Origin: Allobosea sp.
GTDB lineage: Bacteria; Pseudomonadota; Alphaproteobacteria; Rhizobiales; Beijerinckiaceae
Assembly: GCA_021732895.1 (NCBI GenBank)
Contig: JAKFWE010000230.1
Coordinates: forward strand, 1 to 5,682
DNA: 5,682 nt
Direction of reading: 5' to 3'
The notes under the pieces were generated by a model that searched no databases, was not told the DNA's origin, and saw only the letters and a list, made by a program, of their open reading frames with translations. Positions 1-5,295 of the stretch are shown in pieces. Positions within the stretch are counted from its first letter, which is position 1; the number at the start of each line of letters is the position of its first letter. A program made the position numbers and the translations under genes.

Positions 1-76
1 GTTCTTACTCTAGCCGCAGTTTGTGACAGGCGTCAGTGGCAGATGTGAACGGACGTGCTTTTTTGGCCTGCCCGCC

Positions 77-1774
77 TCAGCGCATGGAGGGCCCGAACAT
101 CCATGCCGCGGCGGCCTGATCGAGCACCTTGACCTGAGCGGGATCGATGGCTTGGGGCGCGCCTTTGTAGCGGACCACGAGATAGGTCATGTCGTCGTGC
201 TGCGGGGCCTTGCCGACGAAGTTGCTGACGGCGTCGGTGACGTTTGAGACGACGATGTCGAGCGACTGCTGGTGGCTCTCCGAAAGCGAGGCGAGCAGGC
301 GCTCGACGGTGAACTCGCGGCCCTGCTCGTCCATCGCCTCCGAGATCCCGTCGGTGTAGAGGAACAGCGTGTCGCCGGCGTGCAGCCGCGCCTCGCCCTG
401 CTGGTAGGTGAGGCCCGCCATGATGCCCATCGCCATGCCGCCGGTTTGCGGCAGCTCGACGACCTCGCCGTCCTCCCGCACGACGACCGGAGGGTTGTGG
501 CCGCCATTGGCGTAGCTCAGCACGCCGGTGCGCAGGTTGAGGATGCCGTAGAAGACCGTGACGAACATCTCCAGCGGGTTCTGGTCGCACAGGATGGTGT
601 TGGTTTCGGCGAGGCATTCGCCGGCCGATCGGCGCTCGCGCGCGCTCGATTGCAGAACGGTGCGCGCGATCGCCATGAAGAAGGCGGCCGGCACGCCCTT
701 GCCCGAGACGTCGGCGATGACGAGGCCGATCTCGTCCTCGCCGATGATGAAGAAGTCGTAGAAATCGCCGCCGAGCTCGCGCGCCGGGCGCATGATGGCG
801 CGGCCGGAATAGCTCGGATGCGAGGGCATGCGCTGCGGCAGCATGGCCCCCTGCAGCGAGCGGGCGATGTCGAGCTCGGTCTCCATCCGGTGCTGTGATT
901 TCTCCAGCAGCGTGTTCTTGGCCTCGAGGTCGTGCGTCCGGGCCTGGACCTCCGCCTCGAGTTCCTCCTGCCGGCGCTGAACATCGACCGCCATCTTCTG
1001 GAAAACGCGCGCGAGCGAGCCGAGTTCGTTGTGCTGGCTGGCGACCCCCTCGATCGTTTCCGGCCTGAATTTGCGGCGCTCGACATCGCGGGCGGCGAAG
1101 GTCAGCGCGGTGATCGGCGAGGCGATCTGGCCGGCCACGACGAAGGCGAGGTAGATCAGGAACGGCATGCCGGCGGCGACCCCGAGCGCGACCATGGTCG
1201 TGTTGCTCTGCGTCTGCTCCAGCGCGGCGAGTTCATCCGCCGCCAGCTTGTCGACGAAGGTGGTCAGCGTCGACAGGGAGACGCGCATCGCCGATTCCAG
1301 GATGCCGTCCTCCTCGACGAGTTGCGCCAGCTTGACCCGGTCGAGCTTGGCGGCGCCTTGGTCGTCGATCGCCTGCAGCTGCTTGAAGATGTCCTGCGAC
1401 ACCTGACGCGATTGGTCGAGCCTGTCGATCAGCGCGGTCACCGCCGCGCGGACCCCCTCATTCGTGATCGAGCGAAACACGTCGATCGAGGTATCGGCGA
1501 TCTTCTGATCGATGGCGTCGAACTCGCCGGCCGCCCGCATCACCGAGTCGCGCGACGACTCCGGCGAAACGCCGTGGACCAGAACGCGGCTCTGTTCGAA
1601 CAGCACGACGAGCGTCGAGACGTTCTTGTTGACCTGCAGGGCGTTGTCGAAAATCGAATGGCTGGCGCGCGACATCGCGGCGACGCCGTAGACCGCCACC
1701 GACGCGACCAGCGCAGCGATGAAGACGCCCAGTGCGACCAGGCCGTAGAGCTTGCGCTTGACCGTCATTTTCAC
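77..1774 (-). CDS. Membrane-bound PP2C/SpoIIE-type serine phosphatase with HAMP domain (RsbU-like)
   Basis: Predicted 565-residue sensor phosphatase of the kind that dephosphorylates an anti-anti-sigma (STAS) protein in partner-switching pathways. Visible order: TM1 at about residues 9-33; a mostly helical periplasmic region at about 34-192; TM2 at about 194-216; a HAMP-like segment at about 217-270; a charged coiled coil at about 262-300; then the RsbU-like linker (ELDIARSLQGAMLPQRMP, 300-317) and the SpoIIE/PP2C domain to about 537. Metal-site motifs are present: GGDFYD (335-340), DVSGKG (355-360), NGGHNPP (423-429), YTDGISEA (473-480) and DDM (527-529), so the enzyme looks intact. A tail of about 28 residues follows. 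The start is GTG at 1774, because AGGGG lies 6 nt upstream; the ATG two codons later is spaced less well. The substrate STAS protein and its kinase are not in the window and may lie past the left edge. Family assignment is strong; the stimulus and target are unknown. Confidence 0.93.
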   Translation of the reverse strand: MKMTVKRKLYGLVALGVFIAALVASVAVYGVAAMSRASHSIFDNALQVNKNVSTLVVLFEQSRVLVHGVSPESSRDSVMRAAGEFDAIDQKIADTSIDVFRSITNEGVRAAVTALIDRLDQSRQVSQDIFKQLQAIDDQGAAKLDRVKLAQLVEEDGILESAMRVSLSTLTTFVDKLAADELAALEQTQSNTTMVALGVAAGMPFLIYLAFVVAGQIASPITALTFAARDVERRKFRPETIEGVASQHNELGSLARVFQKMAVDVQRRQEELEAEVQARTHDLEAKNTLLEKSQHRMETELDIARSLQGAMLPQRMPSHPSYSGRAIMRPARELGGDFYDFFIIGEDEIGLVIADVSGKGVPAAFFMAIARTVLQSSARERRSAGECLAETNTILCDQNPLEMFVTVFYGILNLRTGVLSYANGGHNPPVVVREDGEVVELPQTGGMAMGIMAGLTYQQGEARLHAGDTLFLYTDGISEAMDEQGREFTVERLLASLSESHQQSLDIVVSNVTDAVSNFVGKAPQHDDMTYLVVRYKGAPQAIDPAQVKVLDQAAAAWMFGPSMR

Positions 1775-1780
1775 CGAACA

Positions 1781-1785
1781 CCCCT
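1781..1785 (-). promoter_or_regulatory. Ribosome binding site deciding the GTG start of the phosphatase
   Basis: On the minus strand AGGGG sits 6 nt before GTG (1772-1774). The alternative in-frame ATG at 1766-1768 would be 12 nt away, so the GTG start is preferred. Confidence 0.6.
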
Positions 1786-1802
1786 GCGAGAACCGTGCTG
1801 GC

Positions 1803-1869
1803 GCGGCTGGAGCCGCAGCCTTCGCGCGTCACTGAACATACTGGCATGCCTCGCCGCGCGATGTCGCGG
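1803..1869 (-). other. GC-rich hairpins between cupredoxin and phosphatase genes
   Basis: The 113-nt gap holds two inverted repeats. One pairs GCGGC with GCCGC (arms within 1803-1816, tight loop). The other pairs CCGCG (1854-1858) with CGCGG (1865-1869) around a 6-nt loop. Between them is the 8-bp palindrome GGCATGCC (1843-1850). No T-run follows either hairpin on the minus strand, so this is not a classical intrinsic terminator. It could attenuate or process the transcript downstream of the redox operon, or simply reflect high GC. I saw no convincing promoter for the phosphatase here. Confidence 0.3.
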
Positions 1870-1887
1870 ACGAAGCCGCGCAGGCCG

Positions 1888-2205
1888 CTATCTGACGGAA
1901 ACGGTCAGATGCATAGAGGGATGGATCGCGCAGCGGACCTCGACGCTACCGGCCATGGGAAACGTCACCTTGGTGCGGGTGCCCGGCCGCTGCGCCTTGA
2001 GATCGAAATTGTTGACCGGGCTCTCGGAGAAGACGTTGTGCGTACCGGTGTCGTCGTTCACGAAGACGACCTCGTCGCCGACCTTGACGTTCAGGGTGGC
2101 GGGGGTGAATTTCTGGCCCTTCTGCGTGACCACGTGCTCTTCCGCCAGCAACGGCGTCGCCGCCGCGGCGAGGAGCATGACCGAAGATGCGAAAATCCTG
2201 ATCAT
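1888..2205 (-). CDS. Secreted small cupredoxin with amicyanin-like copper loop
   Basis: A 105-residue precursor of a type 1 (blue) copper protein, presumably a periplasmic one-electron carrier. Residues 1-21 form a signal peptide ending LLA, with mature protein starting near Glu22 (about 84 residues). The copper ligands can be read directly: His56 in a THNV motif, then Cys92, His95 and Met98 in CAIHPSM. The C-x2-H-x2-M spacing is that of amicyanin (CTPHPFM), shorter than the loops in pseudoazurin and plastocyanin. Ile94 stands where amicyanin has Pro94, and the mature chain is shorter than amicyanin's roughly 105 residues. The ATG overlaps the stop of the dihaem gene (ATGA, 2202-2205), which implies translational coupling and a joint role. 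No methylamine dehydrogenase gene is present, so the name amicyanin (mauC) is not justified. The likely partner is the dihaem lipoprotein or the membrane cytochrome c. Confidence 0.9.
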   Translation of the reverse strand: MIRIFASSVMLLAAAATPLLAEEHVVTQKGQKFTPATLNVKVGDEVVFVNDDTGTHNVFSESPVNNFDLKAQRPGTRTKVTFPMAGSVEVRCAIHPSMHLTVSVR

Positions 2206-3359
2206 CGGACCTGCTCCGTTTCAGCGGCGTTTTCGGCGCGCGAAGCGCCCGGGCCCGGCGAGAGCGCGCGCATGAAGGCGACGAGATCGCTCTTCTCCTG
2301 GGCGTCGAGACCAAGCGGAAACATGTCGGGCGAGAGGCTCGGCCGGCGCGCGCCGCCACGGTCGTAATGCTCCACCACCGCCTCGAGCGTCTTGATCGAA
2401 CCGTCATGCATGTAGGGCGGCCGTTCGGCCACGCCGCGCAGCGTGGGCGTCTTGAACGCGAAGGCCATGACCGCGATCTGCGGCTTCTGGCGGCCGCGTC
2501 CCGGATCGGAGAGGCTGGCGCGCAACCCGATGTCGCGGAACCCGTCATCGGTGAAGCGCCAGGTCGAATGGCAGGTCACGCAGTTGGCCTTGCCGTTGAA
2601 CAGCTGGAAGCCCCGCAGCTCGGCCGGCGAGAGCGCCTTGTCGGCTCCGGCGACCCAGCGGTCGAAGCGGGTCGGCGGGGACCGCAGGGTCCTCATGTAG
2701 GCCGCCAACGCGTCGGAAACCGATTCTGGCGTGACGCCGCCGTCGGAATAGGCGGCTCCGAAGGCCGCGACGAAATCCGGCTTGCCTTTCAGGCGATCGA
2801 CCATCTCGTCCAGCGAGAGCCCCATGATGTCGGGGGAGGCGATCGGGCCGCGCACCATGCCCTCGAGGGAGTCGAACGTGCCGTCCCAGAGAAAGGCGCT
2901 CGACCAGGCGACGTCGTAGAGCGTCTGGGTGCGCCGGCGCATCGGGAAGCCATTATCGGCGATCGGCTTCGTCACCAGATCGGCCCAGGCCGCGTCGCGC
3001 ATATGGCAACTGGCGCAGGACAGGCCCCGGCCCTTGGAGAGCTCCTTGCTGTTGTAGAGTTTCTCGCCCAAGGCGAGGACGGCCGGCGAGGCCAGGGCGC
3101 CGGCCGGCAGCGCGGCAGGGCGGCGGTAGGCGGCGCGCAGGGCGGCCACGGTCGGCCGGCGCGCCAGAGCCGCCTCGCGCTGCTCCCGAGCCTCCGCCGA
3201 CAGGCTGGCGAGCGAAACGTCGTCGGTCGGCGCGCCGCCGACGAGTTCGACCGTGGAGCAGCCGGAGATCAGCGCCAGCAGCCCCAGAGACGCCGCCGCG
3301 GCGAACAGGCGCGACGCGCCCGACCTGACCGCCGCGATGTGGTGAGCCGTGTCCTTCAT
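2202..3359 (-). CDS. MauG/cytochrome c peroxidase-family dihaem lipoprotein
   Basis: A 385-residue dihaem c-type cytochrome of the bacterial cytochrome c peroxidase (bCcP)/MauG family. A lipoprotein signal ends in ISGC with lipidated Cys34, so the protein is probably membrane-tethered and faces the periplasm. Haem sites are CASCH (115-119) and CVTCH (260-264). Family landmarks present are FLWDG with Trp158 at the inter-haem tryptophan position (39 residues after the first haem His, as in Pseudomonas CcpA), Pro172, KTPTLRGV (303-310), and PPYMHDGS (314-321). Tyr332 falls where bCcPs have the axial Met and MauG has Tyr294. Met168 and Ile178 occupy the positions of the distal Gln and catalytic Glu, so ordinary peroxidase activity is doubtful. 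It starts with ATG 25 nt after the membrane-protein gene and its end overlaps the cupredoxin start. Family is certain; activity (peroxidase, oxidase, protein-modifying enzyme or pure electron carrier) is open. Confidence 0.93.
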   Translation of the reverse strand: MKDTAHHIAAVRSGASRLFAAAASLGLLALISGCSTVELVGGAPTDDVSLASLSAEAREQREAALARRPTVAALRAAYRRPAALPAGALASPAVLALGEKLYNSKELSKGRGLSCASCHMRDAAWADLVTKPIADNGFPMRRRTQTLYDVAWSSAFLWDGTFDSLEGMVRGPIASPDIMGLSLDEMVDRLKGKPDFVAAFGAAYSDGGVTPESVSDALAAYMRTLRSPPTRFDRWVAGADKALSPAELRGFQLFNGKANCVTCHSTWRFTDDGFRDIGLRASLSDPGRGRQKPQIAVMAFAFKTPTLRGVAERPPYMHDGSIKTLEAVVEHYDRGGARRPSLSPDMFPLGLDAQEKSDLVAFMRALSPGPGASRAENAAETEQVR

Positions 3360-3384
3360 GACCGTTGCGCCATCCCCATCCGCG

Positions 3385-4449
3385 TCAAGCCAGACTTCCG
3401 TAAATCAGGCCGTGCAAGCCGTAATACATCAGAAAGAACAGGATCAGAAACCCCAGATAGGTCAATGACTGCTCGAAGCCGCCGATCCAGTGCGAGGGAA
3501 TGCGGTTCTGCACGACGCGATTGACGTGCGTCGGCCCCTCGATGATGGCGATCGCGAGCGAGGCGATGATCATCGCATGTCCCACGGCGTCGATCTTGCC
3601 GAAATCGATGATGGCGGCGAGAAAAACGATGAGCAGGAACAGCGCGCTCAACCTCAGGCTGGCGCGTCCGTAAAGCAGCAGGAACGCGGTGACGAACTCC
3701 ACGAAGCCGGCCAACACCATGTAGGTGCGATGGTCGATTCCGAAGGTGATGCGGTTGTGTTGCGCCAGCAGCGGCATGGTCCAGGCCCAGAACGCCCATT
3801 TTTCGACCGAGGCCCAGAGCAGCGTCTGCGCCATGGCGACATACAGGATCGACAGCGCATAGGGACGAAGCCGCTCGATGCCTCTGGAGATGATGATCAT
3901 ATAGGCGGCGATGCCGAGAAAGAGCGGATAGTCCATCAGATGGAACACGCCGTACTCGGCGATCGCGACGGCGTAGAGGATGATGATGCCGACGCCGGCG
4001 ATCCATGCCGTGCTCCAGGACAGGGTGCTGATCGCGAGCAGAAGCTGGAACCATGAAACGGCCGGGTTGCCGGTCTTCAGCTCGGGCGTCAGCAGCACGC
4101 CGCCAAGGAGCCACAGGCAGAGCATGAAGGCGCCCAGCGTCACCCGCATGATGTCTGGCGTCTGCGGCTTCCATGGCTCGAACCAGCGCTCGATCGCCGA
4201 CCGCGGCAACGCGCCGGCGATCATCCTGTCGCCGACATGGATCAGCATCATCGCCAGCATGCTGCTCAGCAGCAGAAGCGGAAACGGATCGGTCAGCACG
4301 TCGGGCAGCGTCGCCGGCGCGCCGGCGACGTTGAAGGGCGCGAACCATTTGACATGCGCCTGCGCCGGTTGCGCCGACGACGCCAGCGCGAAAGTCAGCC
4401 AAGCCCGTCCCGCCAAACCGGCGCGGCCGTTCCTCCATGGCAGCCCCAT
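3385..4449 (-). CDS. Polytopic membrane protein of unknown function with N-terminal signal peptide
   Basis: A 354-residue integral membrane protein that I cannot assign to a named function. Residues 1-31 look like a cleavable signal (hydrophobic stretch about 16-26, AQA before the cut), leaving a mature N-terminus HVKWF (from His32). About nine or ten hydrophobic segments follow, roughly at 56-72, 103-121, 131-148, 149-166, 172-187, 199-216, 242-260, 267-283, 289-304 and 329-347. Charged residues sit in or beside them: WASVEKW (212-218), GFVEF (248-252), and IDFGKIDAVGH (281-291). The second half loosely resembles DoxX-like membrane proteins, a tentative impression only. I chose the ATG at 4447-4449 because it forms a TGATG junction with the cytochrome c stop. 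A longer in-frame ORF from 4536 would overlap that gene by 88 nt and spoil the signal peptide. Context suggests it anchors or serves the haem/copper electron-transfer module. Confidence 0.82.
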   Translation of the reverse strand: MGLPWRNGRAGLAGRAWLTFALASSAQPAQAHVKWFAPFNVAGAPATLPDVLTDPFPLLLLSSMLAMMLIHVGDRMIAGALPRSAIERWFEPWKPQTPDIMRVTLGAFMLCLWLLGGVLLTPELKTGNPAVSWFQLLLAISTLSWSTAWIAGVGIIILYAVAIAEYGVFHLMDYPLFLGIAAYMIIISRGIERLRPYALSILYVAMAQTLLWASVEKWAFWAWTMPLLAQHNRITFGIDHRTYMVLAGFVEFVTAFLLLYGRASLRLSALFLLIVFLAAIIDFGKIDAVGHAMIIASLAIAIIEGPTHVNRVVQNRIPSHWIGGFEQSLTYLGFLILFFLMYYGLHGLIYGSLA

Positions 4450-4451
4450 CA
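4447..4451 (-). promoter_or_regulatory. TGATG stop/start junction
   Basis: The cytochrome c stop TGA (4449-4451) shares its A with the ATG of the membrane protein (4447-4449) on the minus strand. This arrangement usually allows termination-reinitiation and matched output of the two proteins. It also fixes the membrane-protein start. Confidence 0.7.
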
Positions 4452-4976
4452 GCTCTGGTCCACCGCGCCTGGCCCGCAGATGGCCGGAGAGGTCCAGTCG
4501 GCCAGAGCGCGGCGACGCAACTCCGCTTCCGGCCACCAGGCCGCGATATAGGAGATCAGGGTGACGATCTCGCTCTCCGACAGCGTTCCGCCGAAGGCCG
4601 GCATGGTGACGCGCCCGTCGCGGCCGCGCGCGCCGAACGCCACCCGCCGGTAGAGTTCGAGATCGCTATGCCGCGCGGCGTGGCCGGTCTCGTTCAGCGC
4701 CGGCGGCAATTCGGGATCGGTCCGCCATCCCGGAGCGCCGGACAGGAAACGCCCGTGGCAGGCGCTGCAATGCTGGCCGTAGAGCGCAAATCCGGCCTCG
4801 AGCCGGGCATGGGACAAGGGTTCGATCAGCTTGACTTCAGCCTGGCGGAGACGGTTGCCCCATAGCAGCGCAGCGGCAGCCACGAAGCAGATCAGCGCGC
4901 CAAGGGTCATGGCGGCGGCCCATGGCGGCGCAGCACCGCGCGTCTCGACCGTCCCCGCCACGCCCAGTTCCGACAC
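4449..4976 (-). CDS. Membrane-anchored monohaem cytochrome c
   Basis: A 175-residue class I cytochrome c. A short N-terminal segment is followed by one hydrophobic helix at about residues 20-40 with no cleavage site evident, so it is probably an N-terminal anchor with the haem domain in the periplasm. The haem site is CSACH (Cys70, Cys73, His74), and the probable sixth ligand is Met125 in MPAFGG. The helix LSESEIVTLISYIAAWW (132-148) is the usual C-terminal cytochrome c helix. The role is electron transfer, perhaps passing electrons between the dihaem protein or cupredoxin and the respiratory chain. This is the first gene after the sigma-54-type promoter. The start is GTG at 4976 with a GAGAG-like ribosome site on its 5' side. 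An ATG at residue 23 would remove part of the anchor and lacks a good ribosome site. The family call is firm; the partner is inferred from context. Confidence 0.9.
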   Translation of the reverse strand: MSELGVAGTVETRGAAPPWAAAMTLGALICFVAAAALLWGNRLRQAEVKLIEPLSHARLEAGFALYGQHCSACHGRFLSGAPGWRTDPELPPALNETGHAARHSDLELYRRVAFGARGRDGRVTMPAFGGTLSESEIVTLISYIAAWWPEAELRRRALADWTSPAICGPGAVDQS

Positions 4977-5023
4977 CTGCTGCTCTCACTGACTACCCGG
5001 CCGGACGCGTCGATAGAGGTCGC

Positions 5024-5038
5024 CGATCGCCGCGATCG
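5024..5038. repeat. CGATCG inverted repeat in the operon leader
   Basis: CGATCG (5024-5029) and CGATCG (5033-5038) flank a 3-nt loop. The second copy is embedded in a 10-bp perfect palindrome, CGCGATCGCG (5031-5040). It lies in the presumed 5' leader of the redox operon, about 50 nt before the cytochrome c start. It may form an RNA hairpin or be a protein site; in GC-rich DNA it could also be chance. Confidence 0.3.
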
Positions 5039-5100
5039 CGGGCGCCGCGCAGGCGCTCCGGATCGAGCTTGGCAGATAGCATCCCAAGGTAACCGTTATG

Positions 5101-5118
5101 TTGCAATGGGCTTGCCAA
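5101..5118 (-). promoter_or_regulatory. Sigma-54 (RpoN) -24/-12 promoter of the redox operon
   Basis: On the minus strand the sequence reads TTGGCAAGCCCATTGCAA. Against the consensus YTGGCACGRNNNTTGCW, the invariant GG (5115-5116) and GC (5103-5104) are exactly 12 bp apart. Only the C after TGGCA and the R differ. Transcription would start near 5091, giving a leader of about 115 nt before the GTG at 4976. Such promoters require an AAA+ enhancer-binding activator; none is encoded in the window. The match and placement are seen in the sequence; activity is inferred. Confidence 0.65.
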
Positions 5119-5132
5119 CGCCGGTCCACATC

Positions 5133-5153
5133 CTGCGACAAATCGCTGCGACA
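5133..5153 (-). repeat. Tandem TGTCGCAG direct repeats upstream of the sigma-54 promoter
   Basis: Two identical 8-mers, TGTCGCAG on the minus strand (5146-5153 and 5133-5140), are spaced 13 bp start to start. CCACA (5126-5130) and TGTGG (5157-5161) form inverted arms around the pair. A related TGTCGCG lies at 5195-5201. Relative to the predicted start near 5091 the pair covers about -42 to -62 and the third copy about -104 to -110. They could bind a regulator acting on one or both divergent promoters. The pair is closer than most enhancer sites, so this is tentative. Confidence 0.35.
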
Positions 5154-5207
5154 GCCTGTGGAGGCGGGAGCGACCTTTGCGGAAGGCGCCGCCCCGCGAC
5201 AGCGCCA

Positions 5208-5236
5208 TTGCCCGGTCGTCACGGCCGCTCTATCGC
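5208..5236 (+). promoter_or_regulatory. Weak sigma-70-like promoter candidate for the GMC gene
   Basis: TTGCCC (5208-5213) and TATCGC (5231-5236) are separated by exactly 17 bp. They match 4 of 6 and 3 of 6 bases of TTGACA and TATAAT. The start would be near 5243, about 50 nt before the ATG. The spacing is good but the -10 match is weak. Confidence 0.3.
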
Positions 5237-5286
5237 TTTCAGGCGGCCATCTGACAAAGCGCCGGCGGGGACCAAGGGCTGGAATC

Positions 5287-5291
5287 GGGAG
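5287..5291 (+). promoter_or_regulatory. Ribosome binding site of the GMC gene
   Basis: GGGAG ends 4 nt before the ATG at 5296 and supports that start. No nearer or better alternative in the same frame was seen. Confidence 0.5.
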
Positions 5292-5295
5292 CGCC

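Larger units (their letters stand above)
4977..5295. other. Divergent intergenic region (319 nt) between redox operon and GMC gene
   Basis: No convincing gene lies here. Small reading frames on the minus strand (for example ending at 4986 and 4993) lack recognisable protein features. The region holds, from left to right, a roughly 115-nt presumed leader of the redox operon with a CGATCG inverted repeat (5024-5038), the sigma-54-type promoter (5101-5118, minus), two TGTCGCAG direct repeats (5133-5153) flanked by CCACA/TGTGG arms, and a weak sigma-70-like promoter for the plus-strand gene (5208-5236). Confidence 0.8.

Noticed and set aside
40..66. T-run at the left edge as a terminator for a plus-strand gene to the left
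   Set aside because: Six T residues follow ACGTGC, but only a weak 5-bp stem with a wobble pair and a long loop can be drawn, so it is not supported.
1888..2205. Naming the copper protein mauC (amicyanin)
   Set aside because: The loop matches, but no methylamine dehydrogenase genes are present, the chain is shorter, and Pro94 is replaced.
932..2275. Long plus-strand open frame (447 codons) opposite the phosphatase and cupredoxin genes
   Set aside because: It is Arg/Asp/Gly-rich with no recognisable domain and lies antisense to two clear genes. Long antisense frames are common in high-GC DNA.
2367..3524. Plus-strand open frame (385 codons) opposite the dihaem gene
   Set aside because: Low-complexity Arg/Gly/Ala composition with no motif; the minus strand has two haem sites and a lipobox, so this is a shadow.
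3356..4438. Second minus-strand open frame (360 codons) overlapping the membrane-protein gene
   Set aside because: It is a different frame of the same strand, Arg/Asp/His-rich with no membrane segments; the 354-residue frame is clearly the real one.
4450..4536. Upstream extension of the membrane protein to 4536
   Set aside because: It would overlap the cytochrome c gene by 88 nt and add 29 charged residues before the signal peptide; the TGATG start is better.
5126..5201. NifA-type (TGT-N10-ACA) or NtrC-type enhancer sites
   Set aside because: I looked for these upstream of the sigma-54 promoter and found no correctly spaced match.
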